Shown one piece after another: positions 7,995 to 15,491 of a DNA stretch of 64,000 nt (position 1 is the first letter of the stretch; each line of letters starts with the position of its first letter). The notes beneath the pieces were generated by a model. That model saw only the letters and a program-made list of their open reading frames with translations, ran no database searches and was not told the origin of the DNA. Made by a program: the position numbers and the translations under genes. Source of the DNA: Pontiella desulfatans (lineage in GTDB: Bacteria; Verrucomicrobiota; Kiritimatiellia; Kiritimatiellales; Pontiellaceae). Location: NCBI RefSeq assembly GCF_900890425.1, contig NZ_CAAHFG010000001.1, positions 2,294,001 through 2,358,000 of the forward strand, written 5' to 3'.

Positions 7995-9731
7995 TTATCC
8001 AAACATCAGCTTTTCATCAAAATCCTTTCCGTTCATTACATGCCACATCGCCTTGGCCAACTTGCAGGCCAGCGCTTTTTTCGCCTTAGGCACGCCGCTC
8101 GTTCTTTTTTTACGTTCGTACCAGGCGTGGATGCGCGGGTTGAAGCGCGCGGCATAGGTTGCGGCCTCAACGAATGCCCATGCGAGATAACGGTTGCCGT
8201 TCTTCGCGTTGTTTTTCCCCTTCTTTTTTCCGTTCGAACTGCATTCACTTTTTACCGCCCGGCAGTAGGAGGCGTAGTCGCCCGCGCTTTTGAAGCGGCT
8301 GAAATCCCCGCTCTCAAGGGCGACAAGCATTCCCAGCGCAACCCCGATTCCCGGAACCTGCTGCGCCCGTCGGTATTGCTTTGTCGGTTTTGCGACTGCC
8401 AGCACCTGCTGCTCGACCTTTTTCGCCAGGCGATCCGACTCACGGATGGCTTCAAGCAGGGTTTCGAGCTGAAGCTGAACGAATTCGTCGAGTCCGGTGG
8501 CCTGAATATCTTTTAATGTCCACTGTTCCAACTTGCGCGCACCCGGTGCATCCAGGCCATAGCGTTCGAGCAGGCCGCCGAAGCTCAGCAGCACCTGTGT
8601 CCGACGGCGCACGAACAGCTGTCTTCTGCGCAATGCATCGCGTACGGGGCGTGTTTCCTTCGGATAGATGTAGCTTTCCGGAAAGATACCCAGCCGGAGC
8701 TGCTCGGCCAGCCAGTCCGCATCCGTCAGATCGTTAGTGATCTTGATCCCCTTGTTCCGACGGGTATGCGCCCAGCAGGCGGCGTGAATGATGGTCTCTT
8801 TTTCTTTTTGATGTTCCGGACGGTTCAGCCACGCCGGATAGGCGGCATACCCATCGGTCTGAATATATCCTTCATAATCGGTGAGCATCGGATCCAGGCA
8901 TTCGGCGGCCCGGCTCGGGAACCATTCAAACAGCACGCCGGCCCCGGGACTGTGATAGGCCCATAGGTATCCATTGGGACAATGGTCCTTTTCCGTGTCC
9001 TGGTATTTTATGAATGTTTCATCGATCTGCATGTATCCGCTTTGCCGGATTTCATTGCGGAGCGCTTCATAAATCAGAGTCAGCCAATCGGCGACCAGAT
9101 ACATCCAGTTGCCCATGGTTTTGCGGCTGATTTCAATATCGTGGCGGTATTTCAGCGTCATCTCCTGCCGGTAAAGCGGAAGATGGTCACAGTATTTGTT
9201 CAGAATGATGCTCCGGATCAGTCCGGCGGAAGCATAGCTGTTCGGGATCAGCCGCTTCGGGGCAGGAGCAATGAGCGGTGCGACGTTGCGGTCATCTACT
9301 TTGATATATTTTTCGCGGACGATGATGCGGCGGAAGTATTGAGTCGGCGTAACGTCGAGTTCCTCAACGGTTTCCTCGCCAATCTTTTTATAGCTCTGCG
9401 GATCCGCCTGCACTTCATCCGGAACGATAACGACGCGCTCGGTCGGGAGATCTTCAGGGATACGCTCTTTAAGCGGTTTGCGCTTACCGCGCCGGGATTC
9501 CTTTTTTTCGTCGAGCTCTTCGAGTTTTTCTTCGGCTTCGTCGAGAGCATCCTGCATCTCGCGAAGCTCTTCAAACGCCAGTTCCATCTGGTCCGGGGTC
9601 AGTTTTTCACTGCTGCGCCCGAATATCTTATTCATCAGATAACGGACCTTCTCATGCAGAAGGCGTATTTCAACCTGCTGATCGGTGTTTTGCGCAAGCA
9701 GCTTATCAAAATTTTCCCGGTTGAATTCCAT
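7995..9731 (-). CDS. Chimeric transposase: IS66 TnpC N-terminus fused to IS110-family C-terminus
   Basis: 578 residues in one uninterrupted frame. Residues 1-325 are IS66 TnpC: a leucine-rich coiled coil, an acidic linker, and the first two catalytic aspartates D237 (QIDETF) and D293 (QTDGYAAY), up to HAACWAHTRR. From about residue 326 the protein is IS110-type: DLTDADWLAEQLRLG, then the Transposase_20 region QVPGIGVALGMLVALESG and GDYASYCRAVKSECSSNGKK, ending at AMWHVMNGKDF. The IS66 catalytic glutamate and the N-terminal part of the IS110 DEDD domain are both missing. It is therefore probably inactive as a transposase, although the frame is intact. Confidence 0.85.
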   Translation of the reverse strand: MEFNRENFDKLLAQNTDQQVEIRLLHEKVRYLMNKIFGRSSEKLTPDQMELAFEELREMQDALDEAEEKLEELDEKKESRRGKRKPLKERIPEDLPTERVVIVPDEVQADPQSYKKIGEETVEELDVTPTQYFRRIIVREKYIKVDDRNVAPLIAPAPKRLIPNSYASAGLIRSIILNKYCDHLPLYRQEMTLKYRHDIEISRKTMGNWMYLVADWLTLIYEALRNEIRQSGYMQIDETFIKYQDTEKDHCPNGYLWAYHSPGAGVLFEWFPSRAAECLDPMLTDYEGYIQTDGYAAYPAWLNRPEHQKEKETIIHAACWAHTRRNKGIKITNDLTDADWLAEQLRLGIFPESYIYPKETRPVRDALRRRQLFVRRRTQVLLSFGGLLERYGLDAPGARKLEQWTLKDIQATGLDEFVQLQLETLLEAIRESDRLAKKVEQQVLAVAKPTKQYRRAQQVPGIGVALGMLVALESGDFSRFKSAGDYASYCRAVKSECSSNGKKKGKNNAKNGNRYLAWAFVEAATYAARFNPRIHAWYERKKRTSGVPKAKKALACKLAKAMWHVMNGKDFDEKLMFG

Positions 9732-9797
9732 GCCGTATATTATACCAAAACCGACCGGAAAATGGCGGCATCAAGAGCAGGAAAAATGCAAAAAAAA

Positions 9798-10145
9798 TCA
9801 GCGCTGATACCACGGCTTAAACGATCCCTGTTTCAGATCGACTCCATCGAGCAGCAGCGCCAGCGCCTCGGGCGCGAGATCAAGCTTCTCGTTCGCGGCA
9901 ACGCCCTTCGGCCAGCTAAAGCATCCTTTCTCCAGCCGCTTGATGGCCACCCACATACCGGTGCCGTCCCAGTACAGCGTCTTGATCCGGTTCCGACGAC
10001 GATTCGTAAACACATACAACGCCCCTGAACACGGATCTTCATTCAACCGATCCAGCACAACGCCATGAAGGCCGTTAAAACTTTTTCGCAGGTCCACCGG
10101 CTCCACCGCCAGGTACACCCGGATAGAGTTGCTTAATCCAAACAT
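9798..10145 (-). CDS. tnpB: IS66 accessory protein TnpB (Orf2)
   Basis: 115 residues with the characteristic TnpB sequence: RVYLAVEPVDLRKSFNGLHG, ALYVFTNRRRNRIKTLYWDG and GMWVAIKRLEKGCF. Its role in IS66 transposition is essential but biochemically unclear. The ATG at 10145 overlaps the 3' end of tnpA by 13 bp, a usual IS66 arrangement. It precedes the chimeric tnpC by 66 bp. Confidence 0.93.
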   Translation of the reverse strand: MFGLSNSIRVYLAVEPVDLRKSFNGLHGVVLDRLNEDPCSGALYVFTNRRRNRIKTLYWDGTGMWVAIKRLEKGCFSWPKGVAANEKLDLAPEALALLLDGVDLKQGSFKPWYQR

Positions 10146-10462
10146 CCGGCCGCCTCCCGCAGAACAGCACCGAGTTCTTTCGGCGATGCAACCGGCACCA
10201 TCACCTCAATCCGGTTCGGCAGACAGATCCGCACCTCATCCGGCTCGGCGGCATCAGGCCGCAACTCCACCTCGTAAAAAGCAGGTTCCTGCTCCTGTCG
10301 TTCAAGGCGCAACCAACGAGCCAGCGTTTTCGGATTAATATTCCATTCCCGGCAGAATGCCGCCTGAGTTAGCCCGGCACCATTGAACTCTTCGATCAAC
10401 TCCCGGCGTTCCTCCTCTGTATAAGAGGCTCGCCCCATTCCATTGCTTTCATTCGTATCCAT
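10133..10462 (-). CDS. tnpA: IS66 accessory protein TnpA (OrfA)
   Basis: 109 residues from the ATG at 10462; a TTG nine bases upstream is an alternative. The HTH region reads LIEEFNGAGLTQAAFCREW and NPKTLARWLRL, which suggests DNA binding. The C-terminal half has the IRICLPNRIEVMV-type beta region found in IS66 OrfA proteins. First gene of the tnpA-tnpB-tnpC set. Confidence 0.88.
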   Translation of the reverse strand: MDTNESNGMGRASYTEEERRELIEEFNGAGLTQAAFCREWNINPKTLARWLRLERQEQEPAFYEVELRPDAAEPDEVRICLPNRIEVMVPVASPKELGAVLREAAGCLD

Positions 10463-10647
10463 GCCCGACAAATTATCAGGCTTCCCCCGAGCTGACTACG
10501 GGGAGGAGGAAGAGGCGTATACCCTTCCCTGCCGAGAACCCACATTATTTAATCGCCGGAACAATAAGGGGAAAAGGGGGCGCGCGCGAGGCGAGACGAA
10601 GTCAAATAACACAAAGACCACAATTTGGCTCTTGCCTCTTTGTGGAG

Positions 10648-10670
10648 GGCGAGGTTCCATCCGAGCCGCC
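10648..10670. repeat. Dispersed intergenic repeat unit
   Basis: The stretch 10463-10736 between the IS66 tnpA and the GH36-type gene has no gene. It holds the sequence GGCGAGGTTCCATCCGAGCC. I associate this kind of sequence with intergenic repeats in Kiritimatiellota/Verrucomicrobia, but only one copy is present here, so the claim rests on memory. The IS66 left end should also lie in this stretch. Confidence 0.3.
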
Positions 10671-10736
10671 CGCCGAACCGAATCTTTTTTTAGATGCGGG
10701 AATGGAGGTAGGGGTCGCAGGAGATAAGCACCTGAT

Positions 10737-12812
10737 TCATTTCCCGATCTGCAACGAAAAATCCGCTCTTCCTTCCGGAAGATCGAACTTCCAGAAGCCG
10801 TTGCCCAGATCCTGCGCGGGCACATTCTTGGCCTTAGGCGTTCCCTGGGCGCACCAGATTACCAACGGGCCGCTTTCGACCATGCAAACCTCCAAGGATT
10901 GATCCGTTGCCTCGACCGACTTTACGGCCACGGGCGAAAGATATTTTTCGCGTGCACCAATGACGGCCCATCCGTTTTGAACCGGGGCGAGCAGCAACAG
11001 GCAATCCGAAAAACCGGTCAGCTCGACGCGATAGGGCTTGTCGAGTTTCTGGCCGGAACCCTTGCGCCAATCGAAACAAACCACCCCCTCTTCCGGCAGC
11101 ACCCACGAATCCTCACGTGGCTGGCTCATGCCGGAGGCATGCGCATAATCGGCCGCCGTGACTTCGGTCTTTATCGTTTTATCGCCCGGGTGGAACAAGT
11201 TATACGCAACAATCGCCGCGCATTGGTTGGCCAGCGGGGCGATCACGCGGAACGCCTTGCCGCTTTTATAGACATCCAGCATCACGGAATCCGGTAGCGG
11301 GAACCCCGGGGCCAGCGGGCGCAGCAGTTCGCCATCCCGATAGGCCAGCGGGCGGATGAATGCATCGCAAAAGTCGGACGGATTATCGGAGAGATAAATC
11401 GGTGCACCGGACATGGCCTTGGAGATGGCCATCAGCTCGCCGCAATCCGGATCGGACGAGTGGAACATGTCGTGGTCCGGCCAGACGGTCTGGCCCTGGA
11501 ACAGGGTGCACACATACGACTGCTCGATGTGCGCCTTGGCCTTGGCCAGGTCGTTGAGCTTGTAGTCTATGCTGACGCGCGACACGGCCGAGTAGCGCGT
11601 ACCCAGGACCTGGGGCGTTCCCTGGCTCATGCAGTTGATCATGCCCTGCGGCATTCTTGCCTTCACGGCATTTTCAAGCGCCTCCGACATCCAGTTGTTG
11701 ACCTGCACGCTGCTGTCGATGTTCCCCTGCTTGTTGTTGTAGAGCGACTGGTTGTCGATCTTCACGAAATCGAATCCATAGTCGGCCACCGAGCCGATGA
11801 ATGCATCGTAGAAGCGCTGCGCGCCTTCCTTCGATTTTCCCGGCCCGAGGTTTTTTCCAAAGGGGATGAAATCCTTGTTCAGCGCCCCGAAATCATTTTG
11901 TTTGTGGATGCCGTTCCAAAGTCCCATGTAGGAGTGCCACAGACCAAACCATTTGATTTTATCCTCTTTGCGCATCGACAGGAGCGGTGCCCATCCATTC
12001 GGAAAGGTATTTGATTTCGGCGCAAAACTTTTCAGGGATAACTTTTGCTCAACCTGGAATCCGTCATCCACCAAAAACCAACGGATCGGCAAACCGCTTT
12101 CTTCAATCGTTTTCGCAGCCTGAACAAGTTTGTCGCTATCGATCTTTTTCCTGAAATGCTCCCAGGAGCACCAGCCTAGATACTTCATCGCTTCCGGATA
12201 GGTTTTATTCATGCGCCAGTCGGTGGAACCCTCCAGTTCGTCGATGGCCAGCTCCCACGCCTTGTGGAGCGAGCGGTACATGTCCGGCTCCTTCGCCCAA
12301 GCCAGCAGCGGAACGGTTCCGCTCTCCGCGCCTTTGCCATAGTTGCCGAGCACCAGCTTAAGCTCGCCGTTTTCCGAGGTGTCCAGCCAGCTCATGACCG
12401 AGCCCTTGCCGAGGGTCAGCAGCGTCAGATACTCGCCCGATTCCAATTGATAGAGGGCAAACATGCCCTGCGACTGCGCCCCCCTGCCCACGGTTCCACA
12501 CGGATTCTTGGAAAACGGTTCCGCAAACAGCGTGGACATATCGTTGTTGTATACAAACCACGGCGTCATCTGGTTGGCCAACCGCGGCCACTTGAAGTTG
12601 GAGCCCAATCCCCCGCCAAAATAGGCGCCACGCTCAAACGCCGGCAATGTGACCGCAAACTCCGCCAAGGTGCCATCCGTCGGAGTCCCGGAAAAGTTTT
12701 CCACCCGATAAACCCCAGATCCCGTATCCGAACTAAAATCAAATGTAGCCGCCGGGGCCGACAAGGCCCCAGCGACGCACACCAATCCCAATAGTTGAAT
12801 TGTTTTACTCAT
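10737..12812 (-). CDS. GH36-type raffinose-synthase-like alpha-galactosidase, secreted
   Basis: 691 residues. The ATG at 12812 has AAGGG nine bases ahead, better placed than for the ATG at 12818. A signal peptide (MSKTIQLLGLVCVAGALSA) is followed by a beta-rich N-terminal domain and a TIM barrel. Barrel signatures are YLGWCSWEHF and FLVDDGFQ. The likely nucleophile is Asp353 in FVKIDNQ. The acid/base region is WPDHDMFHSSDPD, typical of the raffinose-synthase/Sip1 branch. In secreted bacterial proteins of this branch, alpha-galactoside hydrolysis is more likely than transfer. It lies 50 bp downstream of another GH36 gene in the same operon. Confidence 0.85.
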   Translation of the reverse strand: MSKTIQLLGLVCVAGALSAPAATFDFSSDTGSGVYRVENFSGTPTDGTLAEFAVTLPAFERGAYFGGGLGSNFKWPRLANQMTPWFVYNNDMSTLFAEPFSKNPCGTVGRGAQSQGMFALYQLESGEYLTLLTLGKGSVMSWLDTSENGELKLVLGNYGKGAESGTVPLLAWAKEPDMYRSLHKAWELAIDELEGSTDWRMNKTYPEAMKYLGWCSWEHFRKKIDSDKLVQAAKTIEESGLPIRWFLVDDGFQVEQKLSLKSFAPKSNTFPNGWAPLLSMRKEDKIKWFGLWHSYMGLWNGIHKQNDFGALNKDFIPFGKNLGPGKSKEGAQRFYDAFIGSVADYGFDFVKIDNQSLYNNKQGNIDSSVQVNNWMSEALENAVKARMPQGMINCMSQGTPQVLGTRYSAVSRVSIDYKLNDLAKAKAHIEQSYVCTLFQGQTVWPDHDMFHSSDPDCGELMAISKAMSGAPIYLSDNPSDFCDAFIRPLAYRDGELLRPLAPGFPLPDSVMLDVYKSGKAFRVIAPLANQCAAIVAYNLFHPGDKTIKTEVTAADYAHASGMSQPREDSWVLPEEGVVCFDWRKGSGQKLDKPYRVELTGFSDCLLLLAPVQNGWAVIGAREKYLSPVAVKSVEATDQSLEVCMVESGPLVIWCAQGTPKAKNVPAQDLGNGFWKFDLPEGRADFSLQIGK

Positions 12813-12862
12813 ATCCATATTCCCTTTTCGTATTAAAAAACCGTGCTCTATCGGTCGACACT

Positions 12863-15043
12863 CTACCGGACTGCTTCCAGCACCACGGCGGCGCTGTCGT
12901 ATTGGCGCGAGAACAGTAAGGGGACGCCGCTTTCCATCCAAGCCTCTCCGCTTTGACTCCGCTTGGCTCCCGAGGCCACGCGCGGCGTGTTATCGTCCTT
13001 CGGTAGGTTGACCTCCGCCAACGTGTAGATCCGTTTGGGATCCAACCCCGAAACCGGCGCGGCAAACCTTATCGACTTATGAATCTTGCCGGTCTGGTAG
13101 GCCAGCACCATACACTGTGTTTTGTCTTTCGACACATAGTTCATCGAAGGCGTCGGCGAATCGAACGGATGCGCGTGGCGGTATTGGTCGCCGAGCTGCA
13201 CCACGGGGCGCACCTTTTTATAGGTCTCGATGCCTACCCGGCAGGCGTCGAGATATTCCGGCGTGCATTTGCGCGTATCGACCTCCATGCCGAGCTGCGA
13301 CATCATCGAAACATCCACGCGGAATTTGGTCTTAAAGCCCTTCCCCTTATGCGTGACGTGCGAGGTGATGGTGTTCGCCGGAAGGAACGAAGAAAAGTTC
13401 CACTGTGCGCCCAGGCGATAAAGCGGATCGGTGTCGTCGCTCGGCCAAAAGGTATGGCTGTAGCGCATGGCGCCGAGGTCGGCCCGCCCGCCGCCGGCGG
13501 CGCAGGCTTGGAAATCGACGTGCGGATGCTTTTGCGTCAACTCACGCATCACCTTCAGATAGCCGTCCATGTAGGCATTCAGCAAATTGCCCTGTTGGCC
13601 AGCGCCAAGGTATGGCGAATAACCATTGTTAATGTTGGAGTTGGCATCCCACTTCACAAAGCGGATGCGCGGATATTTCGTCAGCACCCGGTCCACTGCA
13701 TCGAACATATATTTCTGCACGGCGGGATTGGCGAGATCCAGCGCCATCTGGGTGCGCTGCTTCGAAAAGGCACGGTTCGGATAGCGCATCACCCAGTCCG
13801 GATGTTTTTTGAACAGCCTGCTGTTTTCATTGATCATTTCCGGCTCGAACCAGATGCCGAATTCAATGCCCAGCTTATCCGCCGCCTTCATGACGCCATC
13901 CAGCTCACAGGGGAAACGTTTGGTATTAAACTCCCAGTCGCCCAGTCCGGCACGGGTATTCACACGCGCTTCCTTGCCGTTGCCAAACCAACCGTCGTCC
14001 AACACATAGAGTTCAATGCCGAGCTCCGCACTGTCTTCCATCATCTCGATGATGGCTCCCTCGGAAACCTTCAACCCGCACCCTTCCCATGAATTGTTAT
14101 CCACCAGACGCAGCCGCGTTCCGTTTTTGAGGAAATAGTTGCGGGCCCAATCGTGCAGCCGCCGGCTCGCCGGGCCTTTGCCTTTTCCGCTCAGGGAAAA
14201 GACGCAGACGGGCGATGCCGCGCGTTGTCCGGCATCGACCACCGGTTGCCCGGGCTGGTTTACCCCGATGCTGGTCTCCAGAATTTCAGCCGAGTTGATT
14301 TCATAGCTGAAGCGGCTGCTACCCGTCCAATCCAGCGCGGCGATCATGCACGGCCCGTCGGTTTCGCTCGGCTGTTTCCCGAACCCGAGAATGAAGGCGG
14401 GAACCGGTCCATGTTTATGACGGTTGCCATCGCGGCTTTCGAGCAGGCGCGTCCCCCGGCCCAGTTGTTCACGCAACGGAACCCCGGCCGTATTCCACTG
14501 TTCGCTGGCGAACCACTCCAAAAAAATCGGATGCTGCGCATCGGCATGCCAATACATGGAATCGAGGCGCGGCAATTGAAGCGGCTGATCCATACCGTTC
14601 TTCACCACCAACCACTGCTCGAAGACATCCACCTCGGCATAGGCGCGCAGATGCAGTTCAACTTTCAGCGGATAGACCTGGTCATTCAACTCAACCACGA
14701 GGTGCTCGATGCCGGGTCGCTCTTCCTTGACGGCGTGCGATTGGTAGACCAGCTCGATGGCCCGGTCGCCATCGGGCAGCAGCCACTCGATGGGGCCCGC
14801 ATAGCGAGGGCCATTATTGTTGCCCGCCGGCTCGATCGGAGGCTCGAACGGAAACAGTCGCCCGCCCAGCGGCGACGTCCACGAACCATCCTTCATGCCG
14901 ACTTCTTTCAGCTCCAACACATCGCCTTTGGCGACCGCATATTCAACACGAAAATTCGCGGTCTCCAGCTTGATTTGCTTCCCCCAGGCAGCCGACACCG
15001 CCATGGTCGAAACCAAGAGTCCAATAATCCATCTGTTGCCCAT
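12863..15043 (-). CDS. GH36 alpha-galactosidase, secreted
   Basis: 726 residues from the ATG at 15043, preceded by GGAGG; upstream in-frame codons belong to intergenic sequence. A signal peptide covers residues 1-21. The N-terminal beta-supersandwich is followed by the melibiase-type barrel: NSWEGCG, ELYVLDDGWFG, GIWFEPEM. The nucleophile is Asp466 in VKWDANSN and the acid/base lies in WPSDDTDPLYR (about Asp536). It should release terminal alpha-galactose, here possibly from an algal sulfated galactan or fucogalactan. It forms an operon with the GH36-type gene downstream. Confidence 0.92.
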   Translation of the reverse strand: MGNRWIIGLLVSTMAVSAAWGKQIKLETANFRVEYAVAKGDVLELKEVGMKDGSWTSPLGGRLFPFEPPIEPAGNNNGPRYAGPIEWLLPDGDRAIELVYQSHAVKEERPGIEHLVVELNDQVYPLKVELHLRAYAEVDVFEQWLVVKNGMDQPLQLPRLDSMYWHADAQHPIFLEWFASEQWNTAGVPLREQLGRGTRLLESRDGNRHKHGPVPAFILGFGKQPSETDGPCMIAALDWTGSSRFSYEINSAEILETSIGVNQPGQPVVDAGQRAASPVCVFSLSGKGKGPASRRLHDWARNYFLKNGTRLRLVDNNSWEGCGLKVSEGAIIEMMEDSAELGIELYVLDDGWFGNGKEARVNTRAGLGDWEFNTKRFPCELDGVMKAADKLGIEFGIWFEPEMINENSRLFKKHPDWVMRYPNRAFSKQRTQMALDLANPAVQKYMFDAVDRVLTKYPRIRFVKWDANSNINNGYSPYLGAGQQGNLLNAYMDGYLKVMRELTQKHPHVDFQACAAGGGRADLGAMRYSHTFWPSDDTDPLYRLGAQWNFSSFLPANTITSHVTHKGKGFKTKFRVDVSMMSQLGMEVDTRKCTPEYLDACRVGIETYKKVRPVVQLGDQYRHAHPFDSPTPSMNYVSKDKTQCMVLAYQTGKIHKSIRFAAPVSGLDPKRIYTLAEVNLPKDDNTPRVASGAKRSQSGEAWMESGVPLLFSRQYDSAAVVLEAVR

Positions 15044-15152
15044 GTAGTTTACTTCCTCCGCACAAACCCGCCCAACCAACGGAAACACACTAAAATCAGC
15101 GAGGAATTTAGCATGGAGTCCCCGAAAAAACCTATCGCCGGAAATGGGTATT

Positions 15153-15490
15153 CTACGGCAGGAGTTCGACCCGGAAGAAGCCGTTTTCCAGCGCCGCGTC
15201 TTCCACCTCGTGGCTGGTTTCGTTGGAAACCGCATCGGTCGGAACATTGGATGCCGCAACCGGCCAGTTGTTGACATCATCCAGCAGGCTGGAGCCTCGG
15301 CAACCTCCCCCGGCTCTGAAGGCCGCAACGGATCCGACGGAATAAAGAAAAGCGGAACACATGTGTTCTACGTTGATAAACGAAATCTTTTCGGACTACC
15401 GTTCCAAGGGGTTGCGGGGACGCCGGACAGGCACAAAAAAGGTTCATGTCCCAATTCCGCGTTGAGCACCTTCGTTTCATCATACGCACC
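15153..15490 (-). pseudogene. Degenerate 3' end of an exoprotein gene
   Basis: Between the stop of the 974-residue protein and the GH36 gene, open fragments in different frames end in GFFRVELLP and a stop at 15153. That ending matches the FFRL/FYRI C-terminal domain of other large proteins in this window. A fragment SSLLDDVNNWPVAAS is also protein-like. The simplest reading is that the neighbouring gene once ran to 15153 and was broken by frameshifts or small deletions. The fragment is too worn to assign a function. Confidence 0.45.
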
Positions 15491-15491
15491 T

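Larger units (their letters stand above)
7995..10462 (-). mobile_element. IS66 element with its 3' part replaced by IS110-family sequence
   Basis: The gene order tnpA, tnpB, tnpC is that of an IS66 element. However, tnpC changes at about 8757 from IS66 to IS110-type sequence and no IS66 C-terminus or right end follows. The outer boundaries are uncertain because terminal repeats could not be paired. No target duplication was recognised. Confidence 0.75.

Noticed and set aside
7217-8089. 290-codon frame across the repeat region and the IS110 end
   Set aside because: Low-complexity Pro/Arg-rich translation, overlaps the end of the chimeric transposase, and contains palindromes typical of non-coding repeats.
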